This document shows, piece after piece, positions 28,501 to 36,244 of a stretch of 64,000 bases of DNA. This DNA comes from Paenibacillus sp. 453mf (GTDB lineage Bacteria; Bacillota; Bacilli; Paenibacillales; Paenibacillaceae), in NCBI RefSeq assembly GCF_900116105.1, contig NZ_FPAC01000004.1, positions 159,348 through 223,347 of the forward strand. Direction: 5' to 3'. How positions within the stretch are numbered: position 1 is the stretch's first letter; each line of letters begins with the position of its first letter. The notes beneath the pieces are model-generated. The model was given only the letters and a program-made list of their open reading frames with translations, was not told the origin of the DNA and did no database searches. The translations under genes and the position numbers were made by a program.

Positions 28501-29971
28501 CATTGAGTACGCTTGGAGTCGTGGTGAGCGTATATTTACCCGTTAAGTGTACCCATTCTTGATCTGTAACGTTTGCATTTTGTGATACATTCGCAAAACC
28601 GATGTCAGCATATTGAACACTAATACGAAGTGTTGTAGGCGCTTCGCCAGGTGCCATTTTGACCCAAGCAGACAGCTCATATTCGTGATTCTTTGCCATT
28701 TTGCCAGCAGCATCAACTAAGGCAGCATCATATTGTGTCGTCGTCGTGACAAGCAGGCTTTGCGTGCCGTCAGGTGTATGATTATCAGCTTGGGATAGGA
28801 CTACCGATTCACGGCCGTTCCGTGCTTTGAATCCATCCAGACCGTTCTCAAAGTCCGCGGAAATGCCCGACTGATCTACAACCTCCGGTTCGGTTTGACC
28901 AGGGGTCACATCGGTGATCATGACTTCATCAATGTAAATATCCGAGGTTAAAGTATTACCCGATGGTTCAACATAGATGATGACCTCATTTGTTCTAGAA
29001 GGAACTTCATAGCCCTTGGTTTCAAACAGCGTCCAATCGGAAGCGGTTACAAGCTTGTTGCCTATAAGCCAAGGATACTTCTGATCATCAGGTAGTATTT
29101 CGGAATCCATCTTGGAAGCCAAATGGAACTGACCTTCTCCTGAACCGAGTCTAACCTTGAGGGAAATATCATACTTACGGTCGGATGTCATCTTGCCAGT
29201 AAGTACAAGCGCAGGGACTGCCTTCTCGTCAGCCCGGTTGAAGAACTTCAGAGATTTTGTACCTTCGGAGGCTGCGTCGTCAACGACCGCAGTATCCCCG
29301 TTTGATCCCCAAGACAGCTTGCCCCAACCTCCAGTATTCCCGTCTTCAAAGCTCTGGTTAAGGACTACAGTAGGCTCGGCAGGTGCTTCTGTCTGGGTGA
29401 TCGTGATATCCCCGATATAGAAGCGGACACCCTTACCTGCTTCATCAGACTTTATTCGCAGAGCTGTCTTGTCCACACTGGTAACGGAGAGAGCGGCAGA
29501 CAGCGTTATTCCTTGTCCCGCTGTAAAGTCAGAAGAGCTGATTTCAGTGTATCCCTCTGATCCAGTGACACCCTTATTGGTTACAACTTCAAGGACAGCT
29601 TTCCCGGCAGCCGGTGCATCAGGAACCTCGTCCACATAAACAGAAGCGGTTACCGTATACTCTTGGTCAACCGCCAAACCAAGGTCACCGAATGCGAAAT
29701 CCACGCCGTCCCAGTTATTGGATCGGTTACTGACTTTTAGAGCGGCTCCATCATTATTACCTTCGAACGGCTTGCCTGTTACAATGTCCAGCTGGGCGCC
29801 GCCTGATTGAGCTGCCTTCCCTTGACCATTCTGGAATGTTTCTTGATATACGATTTGTGAATTAGATGCCACTTGATCCGCAGCGTTGACTGCCGGAGCA
29901 AATAAGCTGACCGGAAGAAGCAGAGCCGCTGCGAGTAACCCGGAAACGACCTGCTTAAATGATTTCCTCAT
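25550..29971 (-). CDS. Cell-surface modular endo-1,4-beta-xylanase (GH10) with CBM22/CBM9 and SLH domains
   Basis: 1473 residues. Signal peptide (about 1-30, ending V-N-A-A-D); three CBM22 (CBM4_9-like) modules at about 35-195, 200-350 and 365-515; a GH10 barrel at about 520-870 with the acid/base Glu in W-D-V-V-N-E-A near 653 and the nucleophile Glu in V-T-E-L-D-I near 780; a CBM9-type xylan/cellulose-binding module (about 885-1065); a Gly/Pro linker, a beta domain, and three SLH repeats (about 1294-1473). This is the layout of the wall-anchored xylanase of Paenibacillus sp. JDR-2. It should cut xylan outside the cell so the products can be taken up. GGGGGG lies 6 bases before the ATG. An imperfect cre-like site lies upstream. 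Confidence 0.95.
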   Translation of the reverse strand: MRKSFKQVVSGLLAAALLLPVSLFAPAVNAADQVASNSQIVYQETFQNGQGKAAQSGGAQLDIVTGKPFEGNNDGAALKVSNRSNNWDGVDFAFGDLGLAVDQEYTVTASVYVDEVPDAPAAGKAVLEVVTNKGVTGSEGYTEISSSDFTAGQGITLSAALSVTSVDKTALRIKSDEAGKGVRFYIGDITITQTEAPAEPTVVLNQSFEDGNTGGWGKLSWGSNGDTAVVDDAASEGTKSLKFFNRADEKAVPALVLTGKMTSDRKYDISLKVRLGSGEGQFHLASKMDSEILPDDQKYPWLIGNKLVTASDWTLFETKGYEVPSRTNEVIIYVEPSGNTLTSDIYIDEVMITDVTPGQTEPEVVDQSGISADFENGLDGFKARNGRESVVLSQADNHTPDGTQSLLVTTTTQYDAALVDAAGKMAKNHEYELSAWVKMAPGEAPTTLRISVQYADIGFANVSQNANVTDQEWVHLTGKYTLTTTPSVLNAYIETANNDGGNRTFFLDDFVLKYLGPVAAAPPIQEDLPNLKDIYQDEFLIGNIVNASTFDETRLKLLTKHHNVVTFENDMKPDYAYGPDREFDFTAEDALVQRVQAADLDLHGHVLVWHAQSPTWLHTADNGEPLSRDEALANLRTHVKTVVEHFGDQVISWDVVNEAMNDNPPNPEDWKNALRNSGWLQAIGPEYIEEAFLAAKEVIDENGWDIKLYYNDYNDDNQNKSTAIYSMVKEINEKYAANHPGEKLIDGIGMQAHYNLGTRLDNVRMSLERFISLGVEVSVTELDITAGTNSTITDTEAKQQAYLYAQLMDLYKKNSEYIPRVTFWGLNDSTSWRAEQNPTLFDKDFQAKEAFYAVSDPEKYMADNPPEELEYKKSSAYYGTPTMDGSVDSIWSKAPELKLDTKQMAWSGAAGTAKALWDDNNLYVLVQVRDDQLNKTNPNAWEQDSVEVFVDENNGKTPTFQDDDGQYRVNFENVASFNPAEIAEGFESEVSVSGTNYTVEMKIPFKKVQPANDARIGFDAQINDAKDGNRISVNAWNDPSGQGYQDTSVFGELTLTGKPSSGGDNGGGNSDGGNGVSSPGTTPQPLPGNGSVIVPVIKVENGTATATVSSDSLNKAIEKASSGANGKKQVTIDVPKQANVQSYVVQLPTSNLQNNNNTEFVLKTDNSTLQIPSNMLSNIMEQADEVSIHINKVSADRLSADVRANVGSRPVINLSVLAGDRVLAWNNPAAPVTVSVPYTPAAQELVNAHQIVILYINDQGQATAVPSGRYDAKSGSIVFETTEFSTYAAAYVTKSFADIQNVLWAKQAIEAMAARDIINGISDDSFAPAASITRADFITLLVRALELKSPGTNTTSFSDVQRAAYYAQAVAIAKELGIASGYENNTFKPDSSISRQDMMVLTAKALKAAGKQSAGSGNLVPYSDAASISSYAMDSAASLVGSGIVNGKDGKIAPADPLTRAEAAMVLYRIWNM

Positions 29972-30006
29972 TCGAATCCCCCCACACTAAATTATTTTCA
30001 GATCAT

Positions 30007-30020
30007 GTGAAGCGCTTACA
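30007..30020. promoter_or_regulatory. Imperfect cre-like (CcpA) site
   Basis: GTGAAGCGCTTACA has the AGCGCT core and one good half (TACA) of a catabolite-response element, but the other half is off by two bases. It lies 36 bases before the xylanase start. Catabolite repression of xylanase would make sense, but the match is partial. Confidence 0.35.
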
Positions 30021-30174
30021 TAATTTGCTGTGACCAGCCTCCTTTCACCCAGATAATACCACTTCATGAAAGGAAAATCTTTCTCCAAATTAAAGGAAAA
30101 ACTTTGTTTTTTATAGTAAATAATACAAATCTGCTACGGAGTACGGACATACTCTTCGTTCCGAATGGTTCCAA

Positions 30175-30203
30175 AGAAAAAAGAGGAGGTTTCCCCCCTC
30201 TTT
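30175..30203 (-). terminator. Rho-independent terminator of the VWA gene
   Basis: Arms AAAGAGG (30180-30186) and CCTCTTT (30197-30203), with extra G-C pairs inside, followed on the minus strand by TTTTTT. It lies about 30 bases past the stop. Confidence 0.75.
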
Positions 30204-30233
30204 ACTGTCCGTTGCCGGAAACAAGTCTAAGAT

Positions 30234-30887
30234 TCACTTCCACTCGCCGCGCGTCTTATAATCCTTTTGGATTTCTTCGCTCCAGCCTTCTGGCATTGCA
30301 GAGCGTTCACGGAATGCTGCAACTGCTTCGCTCATAACACGAAAATTCAGTTCAACGCCTTCACTGTCTGCGTGATAGTTCTGAGCACGATCTGCGCTTA
30401 TACCGAAACTTGAAGCAGTTTCAACTGCGTCAATGTTTGCACCGAGGAAGATAAACTCCCACCCGTACTTTGTCTTTTGACATTTAATCTGTGCCTTGAT
30501 CTGCTCTGATGAGTATTCGCGGCTTGAGTTTTCCTCACCATCCGTTATGATGACGAACATCACCTTCTCAGCACGGGAATCGTCGGAGGTATGCTTCTGT
30601 GCATTGCCAATTTTGTGTATCGTTCTGCCGATTGCGTCAAGGAGAGCGGTCATGCCCCCAACGCAATATTCCTTCTCGGTAATCGGGCTGACCGCCTTAA
30701 TGTCGATCCGATCGTGCAGCAGCTCATAGTTGTTGTCAAATAACACGGTAGTCATATGGCACTCGCCTTCAACAGCCTGTTGTTTGGCAAGCATTGAGTT
30801 ATAGCCGCCAATGGTGTCTTTCTCTAAACCTCCCATTGAACCGCTCTTGTCCAATATAAATACTAACTCAGTTAATCTTTTTTTCAT
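30234..30887 (-). CDS. VWA domain protein
   Basis: 217 residues, almost wholly one von Willebrand factor A domain. The MIDAS metal site is intact: D-K-S-G-S-M near residue 13, the Thr in G-G-M-T-A-L-L, and I-T-D-G-E-E-N. No signal peptide or membrane helix, so it is cytoplasmic. VWA domains hold proteins together in a metal-dependent way; the partner is unknown. ATG 30887 is chosen for GGAGG 11 bases upstream. It lies 90 bases downstream of the macro-domain gene in the same direction, and the two were probably one operon concerned with ADP-ribose signalling or stress. Confidence 0.85.
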   Translation of the reverse strand: MKKRLTELVFILDKSGSMGGLEKDTIGGYNSMLAKQQAVEGECHMTTVLFDNNYELLHDRIDIKAVSPITEKEYCVGGMTALLDAIGRTIHKIGNAQKHTSDDSRAEKVMFVIITDGEENSSREYSSEQIKAQIKCQKTKYGWEFIFLGANIDAVETASSFGISADRAQNYHADSEGVELNFRVMSEAVAAFRERSAMPEGWSEEIQKDYKTRGEWK

Positions 30888-30977
30888 TGTTGAAATGTCC
30901 TCCTCAGGCTTTATCATGACTTAAGGGTAACATTCCTAAATGGATACAAGGTCGCTTGAGGAGCGACATTCAATTCT

Positions 30978-31978
30978 TCACCCTCCTAGCAGTGGCTGAT
31001 CATAGCTGAACAGCACTTCATTAATCTCGTATATGTCGTAATTGCTGCTCGTAATAAAATATTGGATAATTACGTCAAACTTCTGGCTTCTGGAGAGGGC
31101 GTACCCTGCTCGCTCCAAAAGGTCGTCTGTTTCATCAAGCGACAACTCCAAAGCCACAGCAAGGGCTATGGCAGTACGTTTGCTTGGCATATATCCCTTG
31201 TTGCTTCTGATTTTTGAAAACAGTTTACGGTCGAGATTCGCGCGTTTATAAACTTCAACATCCGTCTTACCTTTGGCGTCGATCAGTCGAAATAGTGCCT
31301 GGGCGAAGGGCTCGTCAAGATTAACGACTAAATCCTCAAGCACGACGGTCTCCGTCTCTTCGGAGATTATAGAATCTAATGCATCGGCTCTCTTTATAGT
31401 ATCCAGTTCGACCTGTAAAAACTGATTTTGGCGCCGTGAATCAACATAATCTCCTATATAGTTTTCGTCTATGAACGCCTTGACCTCACCAAGCAGCTTC
31501 TTACTCACATCAAAAGCAGCCTTATCGAACATCACAAGCGAAACTTCAATATCGTGGTCGGCAAGAAAGTCCTGAATTGCGGAGGTGGCAACACGGAGAG
31601 CTTCTGCTTTCGGGTAACCATAGATACCGCTTGATATCAGCGGGAATGCAATGCTCTCGCAATTGTTTTCAACGGCGCGTTTCAGGGAATTTGTATAACA
31701 AGAACGGAGTAGTCCCTCTTCGCCTTGCTTACCACCACTGTAGACGGGTCCCGCGGCATGAATAACATACTTCGCCGGAAGCCGAAATCCAGGTGTAATA
31801 ACAGCTTCACCCGTCTGAATGGGAGCCAGCTTATTACAAGCAACTTGAAGTTCGGATACTCCTGCGGCCTTGAATATGGCTCCGCATACACCGCCTCCCA
31901 TCTGAAGCATGATATTTGCCTGACAATAGCATCGACTTTTATTTTTGTAATGTCCTGTCTAATTATCGTAAATGGCAT
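30978..31978 (-). pseudogene. Macro-domain protein with C-terminal HTH-like region, broken by a 4-bp deletion
   Basis: From ATG 31978 (AGAGG upstream) the frame codes for M-P-F-T-I-I-R-Q-D-I-T-K-I-K-V-D-A-I-V, the start of a macro domain that binds or cleaves ADP-ribose. The conserved N-A-A-N that should follow is lost: only five bases remain where nine are expected, and the frame shifts. The rest is open in another frame: Q-M-G-G-G-V-C-G, then S-S-G-I-Y-G-Y-P, the ADP-ribose loops. The C-terminal part (about 200-330) has an XRE-like helix-turn-helix look (L-D-R-K-L-F-S-K-I-R to Y-M-P-S-K-R-T-A-I-A-L). Translation from an internal ATG at 31910 would lack the first strand and the catalytic Asn. 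Confidence 0.8.
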
Positions 31979-32110
31979 ATTTAAAATACCTCTAATCAAT
32001 TGATTATCGTCAATGATCGTTAATGTTTATTACTCGGAAGATGTTGTAAACCTACTAGGTATACCGACTTATGCTAGATACATATTATATACTTATCTTC
32101 TTAAAGAATC

Positions 32111-33157
32111 TTATTCAAAGAATTGATTAACGTAAGCTAGTAAATCAGCTTTAATACCATAAAAGTCTTGATTCAAATCCAAAGACAATACAATAATTTC
32201 ATTTCCGTCAATATTGTAAGTATGATTCGGTTGGTTTAATGCTGTTGTTCTCGCATAAAGTAACATACCACCTACTATTTCAGTAGATCTTTTGTTCCAG
32301 TTATTTACGTAAGTAAAAATTTGATAGAGATTACTCGATTTTTGTTTTGACGCCCCTCCCTCAAATCTTGCAACCATATTCTCTGAGTAGAACTTCGTAT
32401 CCACAATCAATGTTCTATTACCTTTTCGAAGCACAATATCAGTTTGCATGATTGGCAATGCTTCAGTAAATCCATCATCAACTTTCCACTGAATTTGAGG
32501 GCGTGCTACAAGATAATCCGTTTCACGTTTGTAAAATGAAAAGATAAATTTTTCGTATAAAATCGAAAGCCTTTGTTCATCCTGTACTTGCTTCATAAAT
32601 TGATCTGTCAGATTTCCATCAAATAATAGCTCTTCAAAAAGAAATCTACATACATCAACGATAAATTGATAGCGAATATTCTGCCTATTATACTGGACAT
32701 TTTTCCAGAGGTGCAGATTCATTTCTATGTCTGATACCTCAGCAAAATAAGGAAGAAAACCATAGAATAATTTACGATTTTTTAGTTTTATTTTTGCTGA
32801 ATGGGATAAGAAAACAAGAGAAGCTTTAATAATTTGATTCAACAATATATCTTCAGAAAACTCATCGTATATCACCATAAGCTTCTTATCTACCAATGCA
32901 TTTTTCTTTATTGAAGAATTAATATCAATTTTCCCCTTGATAACAGTTGAACTCTCCTCAACACTCACGTAATCCTTAATTAATCCTCCACGAATTAATA
33001 CAGGTATTCCAATAGATAGAATTTCTGCGTATAGGTCTCTGACGTTTTCAAATTTTTCGGTTCCAATATGTTTATATTCTGAAAGATTCAAGGTTTGATA
33101 TGCATATGAAAGCATATAATAAATATTACGAATTGGAATATTTCTATTTCTCTCCAT
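32111..33157 (-). CDS. mcrC: McrC family restriction endonuclease subunit
   Basis: 348 residues. An N-terminal all-beta/helical region (I-P-I-R-N-I-Y-Y-M-L-S-Y-A-Y, conserved in McrC) is followed by a PD-(D/E)xK nuclease core: Q-T-D-I-V-L near residue 236 and I-V-D-T-K-F-Y near residue 252, giving the D...D-x-K triad. McrC docks on the McrB ring, stimulates its nucleotide hydrolysis and cuts DNA with modified cytosines (type IV restriction). Its start overlaps the end of mcrB by 14 bases, so the two are translationally coupled. Base composition is clearly more AT-rich than the flanking housekeeping genes, which fits transfer. Confidence 0.92.
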   Translation of the reverse strand: MERNRNIPIRNIYYMLSYAYQTLNLSEYKHIGTEKFENVRDLYAEILSIGIPVLIRGGLIKDYVSVEESSTVIKGKIDINSSIKKNALVDKKLMVIYDEFSEDILLNQIIKASLVFLSHSAKIKLKNRKLFYGFLPYFAEVSDIEMNLHLWKNVQYNRQNIRYQFIVDVCRFLFEELLFDGNLTDQFMKQVQDEQRLSILYEKFIFSFYKRETDYLVARPQIQWKVDDGFTEALPIMQTDIVLRKGNRTLIVDTKFYSENMVARFEGGASKQKSSNLYQIFTYVNNWNKRSTEIVGGMLLYARTTALNQPNHTYNIDGNEIIVLSLDLNQDFYGIKADLLAYVNQFFE

Positions 33158-35249
33158 CGTAACAGCCCCTTAGTCGCTCTGCCCAATCCTCTGCTTTCTG
33201 CTCATCATCAAACCAATATTCGAATAGTTGGGGAATAATTTCATATTCAACAACTTCTTTTACTCGATTTATAGAATCTACCTTATAGGCACTCCCTACA
33301 AAATAACTATGCCCAATTTGAAAGCCCGTACCTAGCTCTTCAACAATTCGATTATTTAAAATTTTGATTTCATCGATTACACGAATCAATACTTCTGGAT
33401 TATTTAATTTATCAACATACGACTTAAAGGTATCATTTTCAAATGCTGGTTTAATTTCGACGAAAGAAAACCTTCTTCTAAGAGCATAGTCTAACAGCGC
33501 TAAACTTCTATCGGCAGTATTCATCATACCTATGATATATAAGTTGGATGGTACTGAAAACTTATCATTAGAATATAGGAGATTAATTTGTTCCCCTCGC
33601 TTTTCTGTTTCGATAAGCATCATTAATTCTCCAAATATTTTACTCATATTGCCACGATTAATTTCATCAATAATGAAGAAATACTCGCGTTCAGGATCAC
33701 GTGCCGCTTTTCTTGCAAACTTCACAAATGGTCCTTGTTTCAATTCAAATCCATCACCTTCCGCTTTCGGACGGTAACCTTCAATGAAATCTTCATAACT
33801 GTAACTTTGGTGGAACTGAACTATTTGGACACGAGTCTCATCCTTTTCTTCCATCATCACATAAGCTAGACGTTTTGCTATATATGTTTTCCCTACTCCA
33901 GGAGCACCCTTCATAATGAGATTCTTCTTATTTTGAAGTACCGAGATTAGTCGAGTTAAATCCTTTCTTTCAATAAATACATCGGAAAGAAAGTCATCCG
34001 TAGAATAAGGCTCATTTTCTTGAACAGTGGGTCTAGATTCAATAAAACGAATGTAGTAATCAATCGAACTTCCAGATACTCCTTTATATTTTCTGTAGGA
34101 TTCATCTGATACAACAACATCTTTCAATCGCTTCAATTGCTCAGTATCTGTTTCTCCAAATATGGGAGTTTCAAAATGACTCTCTATATCCTTTAATGCG
34201 TTCACCTTTTGAGTAACAGTTTTATCATTCAAAGTTTCTCCATTGTCTGTCACTTGATTTGATAACCATGTACGAAATTCATTCACTTCCGCCTTTGTTA
34301 AGTCAAAAATGTCGTCGTTTATCACCTGCTCAATCTCTTGAATCAGATCTGGGTAAGGATTCAGAGATGTCATAGTCTTTTGTGCGAAAGTCTGACGCAA
34401 TTCCCACTTACCGACTTGCAGCCACTCCACTTTCCTTCTATGTTTGTACTCAGTTTTTCCACTATCGAAGTAATACTCTCCAATAACGACTCCTCGAGCG
34501 ATGATTTTCTTAACACCTTCTTTAGCATAAACAATGTCGCCTATCTGAATTTCACTATAAAAATCCCACACAGCTTTGGTATCGTTTATTGGACGTTTCC
34601 CGTCAGCTCTATGCTCTGATATTTCTCGTTCAACCGCTTCCTTGGAATCGTAGTTATTTAAATCACCTAGATAATCCCAACCAAGACCAATCACACTTTC
34701 AGTATAAAATTCATCCCATAATCTTGAATGTTCCCCCGGAGAAACAACCCAATAGTTGATGCTATTATCAATTTCACCTTCCTGATTCGCAATTTTCTTT
34801 TCCTTTTTAGGATAAATTAAAGTAGGATTTTCATTGTAGTATAGAAATATTAGATAGGATCTAAGTAAAACACCCCAATCGGGTATACCCCCTAAATTGT
34901 CAGGCTTACTTCTTTCACCACGATTGAATTGATCTTCGGCATATTTCTGTCTGAATTGTATTCTTCTAGTTCCGAATTCGGCTGGATATCGAGGTATTCC
35001 CTTACCAGTTACAAATTTTTCTATATCCTCATCACTTTGTTTTGTCATCTGTTGATAGACATTTTTGAATTCTGAATAAGATTGGTAGTCAAAGAAATTC
35101 TGCTTATATCCAGTATCAAGCCCAAACTTATCTAGTAGATAACCTAAATTTTCAATATATGGTGAATACCAACTTCCAGTTTTCTCTCCCAGATTCTCGG
35201 TGACCCAAACTATATATTTTTCTTTTTGAGAATTAACAAGAACATTCAT
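33144..35249 (-). CDS. mcrB: McrB-like AAA+ protein with EVE-type N-terminal reader domain
   Basis: 701 residues. Residues 1-150 are helical and unassigned. An EVE-like (PUA superfamily) domain lies at about 165-270: Y-W-V-V-S-P-G-E, I-G-L-G-W, G-D-I-V-Y-A-K and I-I-A-R-G-V-V; such domains bind modified bases. The AAA+ motor at about 430-690 has Walker A G-A-P-G-V-G-K-T (about 448), Walker B F-F-I-I-D-E-I-N-R-G (about 521) and the McrB hallmark M-N-T-A-D-R-S with A-L-R-R-R-F. With McrC it forms a modification-dependent restriction complex. GGAGG precedes the ATG and an extended -10 lies about 35 bases upstream. Confidence 0.92.
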   Translation of the reverse strand: MNVLVNSQKEKYIVWVTENLGEKTGSWYSPYIENLGYLLDKFGLDTGYKQNFFDYQSYSEFKNVYQQMTKQSDEDIEKFVTGKGIPRYPAEFGTRRIQFRQKYAEDQFNRGERSKPDNLGGIPDWGVLLRSYLIFLYYNENPTLIYPKKEKKIANQEGEIDNSINYWVVSPGEHSRLWDEFYTESVIGLGWDYLGDLNNYDSKEAVEREISEHRADGKRPINDTKAVWDFYSEIQIGDIVYAKEGVKKIIARGVVIGEYYFDSGKTEYKHRRKVEWLQVGKWELRQTFAQKTMTSLNPYPDLIQEIEQVINDDIFDLTKAEVNEFRTWLSNQVTDNGETLNDKTVTQKVNALKDIESHFETPIFGETDTEQLKRLKDVVVSDESYRKYKGVSGSSIDYYIRFIESRPTVQENEPYSTDDFLSDVFIERKDLTRLISVLQNKKNLIMKGAPGVGKTYIAKRLAYVMMEEKDETRVQIVQFHQSYSYEDFIEGYRPKAEGDGFELKQGPFVKFARKAARDPEREYFFIIDEINRGNMSKIFGELMMLIETEKRGEQINLLYSNDKFSVPSNLYIIGMMNTADRSLALLDYALRRRFSFVEIKPAFENDTFKSYVDKLNNPEVLIRVIDEIKILNNRIVEELGTGFQIGHSYFVGSAYKVDSINRVKEVVEYEIIPQLFEYWFDDEQKAEDWAERLRGCYDGEK

Positions 35250-35283
35250 AGCTAACCTCCAATAATTAAATTTTTTAACTTAG

Positions 35284-35292
35284 ATTATATCA
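35284..35292 (-). promoter_or_regulatory. Extended -10 promoter of mcrBC
   Basis: On the minus strand TGATATAAT is a perfect extended -10 (TG-n-TATAAT) about 35 bases before the mcrB ATG. No good -35 is seen, which an extended -10 does not need. Confidence 0.5.
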
Positions 35293-35500
35293 ATCCCTAA
35301 TGTCACTAGTGTTGCGTATTTCCGATTTTCCCCTTATAGAGAAAAACGAATATAAGTTTTCAAAGGCCGTTACTATTAACCAACGACTGGTCTTCAGTTA
35401 GGTTCGTAAGCTATTTAAATTACTCTGAATCGTTACGTTTTAAGCTATAAACAATCAGAGCAGAGCTTTTACAGTTTAAATAAATATTAAGGATATTTTG

Positions 35501-35620
35501 ATGATATGCCTGTGGTTTTATAGCCAAGGAATCCTAACTCTTTTATCAAGTGGAAAGGCTTATACTGGAGATATGTGGCACGGTTTGACGATTAAGAAAA
35601 CTCTAGTGAGTCCATACTGA
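35501..35620 (+). CDS. Possible 39-residue peptide
   Basis: An ATG with AAGGA 7 bases upstream opens a 39-codon frame (M-I-C-L-W-F-Y-S-Q-G, ending L-V-S-P-Y). No family is recognised, and it may be chance or a gene remnant. The roughly 900 bases between mcrB and the Mrr-like gene hold little else: a bidirectional terminator at 35714-35755 and a pyrimidine-rich tract at about 35965-35999. Confidence 0.2.
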   Translation: MICLWFYSQGILTLLSSGKAYTGDMWHGLTIKKTLVSPY

Positions 35621-35713
35621 AGCACAATGTAATGGATTCTATCAATTAGAAAATGGTTTTCAAAAAATTAAAGCTAGAAAAATCAAAAATGAATTACTCT
35701 AAATATGTAATAA

Positions 35714-35755
35714 GAAAAGCTCGTCTAATTAATGAAACTTTTGAACGAGCTTTTC
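35714..35755. terminator. Bidirectional terminator-like hairpin in the mcrB / Mrr intergenic region
   Basis: Perfect 11-bp arms GAAAAGCTCGT (35714-35724) and ACGAGCTTTTC (35745-35755). The T-rich arm end and T-rich flank suit the plus strand; the minus strand is also plausible. No clear gene reads into it, suggesting a lost gene nearby. Confidence 0.6.
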
Positions 35756-36190
35756 ATCTTTTATATTTGTTCAGTATGAATAAACCCTTTCTAAAAAACA
35801 GCCCTCAAACCCGCATTCCACCGTTGCCTCAATAAATAAACTCATGCTACAAAACAATCTTTTTCTCAATTATTATCTCCACATTTTATAGCACAACTTT
35901 ATTAAAATCTGAATAATGTCTTGATAGAAAAACAGGGGAAAGACTTGATGGATCTGGGTTTTCCCCCTTCTCCCTTCTCCATTCTCCCTCTCCCCCATTT
36001 TATCACGTCTTTATTCAATTTTTAGCACAAGTTTATTATGAATAGCAGAGGTTTATTAGTGTTCTACACATCCCTCACCAACAAAGCGACCGATTCTACA
36101 TGTGTGGATTGCGTAAAATAGACAATCGATGTGGCAGTATTCGCTTACTACTCAACAAGTCTGAAATATAATAATATAATGTATAAAGAG

Positions 36191-36228
36191 CATTGTCTTA
36201 CGATGATCATAATGTTTTAAAGACAATG
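36191..36228 (+). promoter_or_regulatory. Inverted repeat just upstream of the Mrr-like gene's ribosome site
   Basis: CATTGTCTT (36191-36199) and AAGACAATG (36220-36228) are perfect 9-base arms with a 20-base loop. The second arm abuts the GGGGGAGG ribosome site at about 36228-36235. It could be an operator or a leader hairpin limiting translation. Confidence 0.45.
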
Positions 36229-36244
36229 GGGGAGGCATTACATA

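Noticed and set aside
35653..35835. 60-codon plus-strand frame after mcrB
   Set aside because: It runs through the bidirectional terminator hairpin, lacks a ribosome site and has no protein-like pattern.
35960..36000. Pyrimidine-rich CCCTTCTCCC tract as a CRISPR or tandem repeat
   Set aside because: It is a simple C/T-rich stretch with no regular unit or spacers.
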